Positions 63,062 through 64,000 of a stretch of DNA of 64,000 nucleotides are shown in pieces. Origin of the DNA: Thiosocius sp963753845 (GTDB taxonomy: Bacteria > Pseudomonadota > Gammaproteobacteria > Chromatiales > Chromatiaceae). How positions within the stretch are numbered: the stretch's first letter is position 1; the number at the start of each line of letters is the position of its first letter. The notes below the pieces were generated by a model. It did not search any database, was not told the DNA's origin, and saw nothing but the letters and a program-made list of their open reading frames with translations. Location: NCBI GenBank assembly GCA_963753845.1, contig CAVWEI010000020.1, positions 49,420 to 113,419 of the forward strand, in the 5' to 3' direction. A program made the position numbers and the translations under genes.

Positions 63062-63463
63062 ATGTCCCGTGTTCCATCCCCTGTCGATACTGCCGTAACC
63101 GAAGTGTTGAGCCGCTTTCCCCAGGTGCAGCTGGCGATACTGTTCGGGTCCTGCGCTAAAGGGAACGCCACCGCGGCCAGCGACCTGGACCTGGCTGTGC
63201 TGGCAGACAAGCCACTCGACGCCGAGCTGAGTATCCGCCTGATCGGTGAGATGGCAGAGAAACTGGGGCGGCCGGTCGACCTTGTCGACCTGCACACTGC
63301 CGGTGAACCACTGCTGGGCGAGGTGCTGAAGGGTCGCCGGCTCCTTGGGAGCGACACAAGCTATGCGCGCCTGATTACGCGACACCTATTGGATGCAGCG
63401 GACTTCCTGCCCTACCGCGAGCGAATCCTGTCAGAGAGAAGAAGGCAATGGACAGGATCCTGA
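63062..63463 (+). CDS. mntA: MntA-type nucleotidyltransferase (antitoxin)
   Basis: A 133-residue minimal nucleotidyltransferase. The motif GS-X10-DxD is intact (GSCAKGNATAASDLDLAV), with a third acidic residue in RPVDLVDL. In characterised pairs MntA inactivates HepT by adding AMP to a Tyr. It overlaps hepT by 16 bp. Confidence 0.86.
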   Translation: MSRVPSPVDTAVTEVLSRFPQVQLAILFGSCAKGNATAASDLDLAVLADKPLDAELSIRLIGEMAEKLGRPVDLVDLHTAGEPLLGEVLKGRRLLGSDTSYARLITRHLLDAADFLPYRERILSERRRQWTGS

Positions 63464-63867
63464 TCGGCCAGAAGCTGGAGGCACTGCGCCATTGCATTAC
63501 GCGCATCGTTGAGAAGTGCCCGGCCAACGCTGGCTTACTGGCCGAGGATGCCGATCTGCAGGATATCGTTGTGCTCAACCTCACCCGCAGTGTCCAACTG
63601 TGTGTCGACATCGCGAGCCACCTCATCGCAGCGTCCGCGGAATCCGCGCCGGCAACCATGGGTGAGGCGCTGACAACACTGGCACATATGGGTGTCATCG
63701 AACACGACGTCGCTGCCAACCTGCGTCGAGCCGTTGGGTTTCGCAATATCGCCGTCCACAATTATGAGAAGGTCGACTGGGCGATTGTGCATGCGATTTG
63801 TGACAAACACCTCGACGACTTCCGGCGTTTCGCATCGGCTATTGCTGCACGACTTGATCAGCGATAA
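63448..63867 (+). CDS. hepT: HepT-like HEPN ribonuclease toxin (DUF86)
   Basis: A 139-residue helical HEPN protein. The catalytic R-X4-H motif with following Tyr is intact (FRNIAVHNYEKV), so both the RNase site and the AMP-accepting Tyr are present. An N-terminal helix LTRSVQLCVDIASHLIA is typical of DUF86. It forms a toxin-antitoxin pair with the upstream MntA-like gene. Confidence 0.86.
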   Translation: MDRILIGQKLEALRHCITRIVEKCPANAGLLAEDADLQDIVVLNLTRSVQLCVDIASHLIAASAESAPATMGEALTTLAHMGVIEHDVAANLRRAVGFRNIAVHNYEKVDWAIVHAICDKHLDDFRRFASAIAARLDQR

Positions 63868-64000
63868 CCCTCCGGTGCGGTCGCGACCGAGTCGATCATC
63901 GCCCTAAGGAATGCTTAACGCCCGGCTCGATCGCCCGCTCTCGCGAGGGAGAGGGACGGGGTGAGAGAAAACACAAAAGGACAGGCCGCATTTGAAACCG

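Noticed and set aside
1..64000. CRISPR array or prophage
   Set aside because: I saw no series of regularly spaced identical repeats and no integrase, capsid or terminase genes.

Overview
The window comes from a GC-rich, Gram-negative, polarly flagellated gammaproteobacterium. Evidence for this is LpxH (lipid A synthesis), outer-membrane flagellar rings FlgH and FlgI, a FimV/HubP polar organiser, a rpsP-rimM-trmD-rplS operon close to ffh-ypjD, and a flgBCDEFGHIJKL order like that of Pseudomonas, Vibrio and purple or sulfur-oxidising gammaproteobacteria. I cannot name the genus from sequence alone.

Region 1 (1-8.3 kb): the tail of a sensor kinase, then a complete phosphate regulon on the minus strand. 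It is read pstS, phoU-like fusion, pstC, pstA, two divergent pstB-like ATPases, phoB, phoR, with a PhoB-box-like array upstream of pstS. Two items stand out. The two ATPases have complementary defects that fit an asymmetric heterodimer. The PhoU protein carries a C-terminal phosphatase-like domain that has lost its catalytic Cys and Arg. Region 2 (8.3-21.5 kb): an archaeal-type phosphoglycerate mutase-like and 2-phosphoglycerate kinase-like pair, then housekeeping genes (EVE protein, rhodanese, cysS, two cyclophilins, AEC transporter, lpxH, DUF455), a 243-bp inverted-repeat element, a MotA/MotB-like non-flagellar pair and a CobW GTPase. Region 3 (21.5-26.8 kb): rpsP-rimM-trmD-rplS, ffh with a downstream OmpA-domain protein, and ypjD.

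Region 4 (26.9-32.5 kb): filament genes fliC1-flaG-fliD-fliS-fliT, with fliW and a second flagellin on the opposite strand. The two flagellins have different promoter types (sigma-28 and sigma-54). Region 5 (32.9-43.1 kb): fimV, an oxidoreductase pair, a CHAD-domain protein coupled to a ParA ATPase, a proline-rich repeat protein with an OmpA domain, and about 1.4 kb of duplicated, decayed sequence. Region 6 (43.2-55.4 kb): flgL back to flgB on the minus strand, and divergent flgA, flgM and flgN. Region 7 (55.4-64 kb): tRNA-Arg(CCT), a TauE/SafE exporter, sucA-sucB, a DUF4160/DUF2442 pair, class I fumarase and a MntA/HepT toxin-antitoxin pair.

Five genes (pstS, fliD, a GMC oxidoreductase, the proline-rich OmpA gene and flgD) are broken by small indels. 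Four of them are restored by removing one base. Because fliD and flgD sit in otherwise intact flagellar operons, sequencing or assembly indels are at least as likely as true decay.
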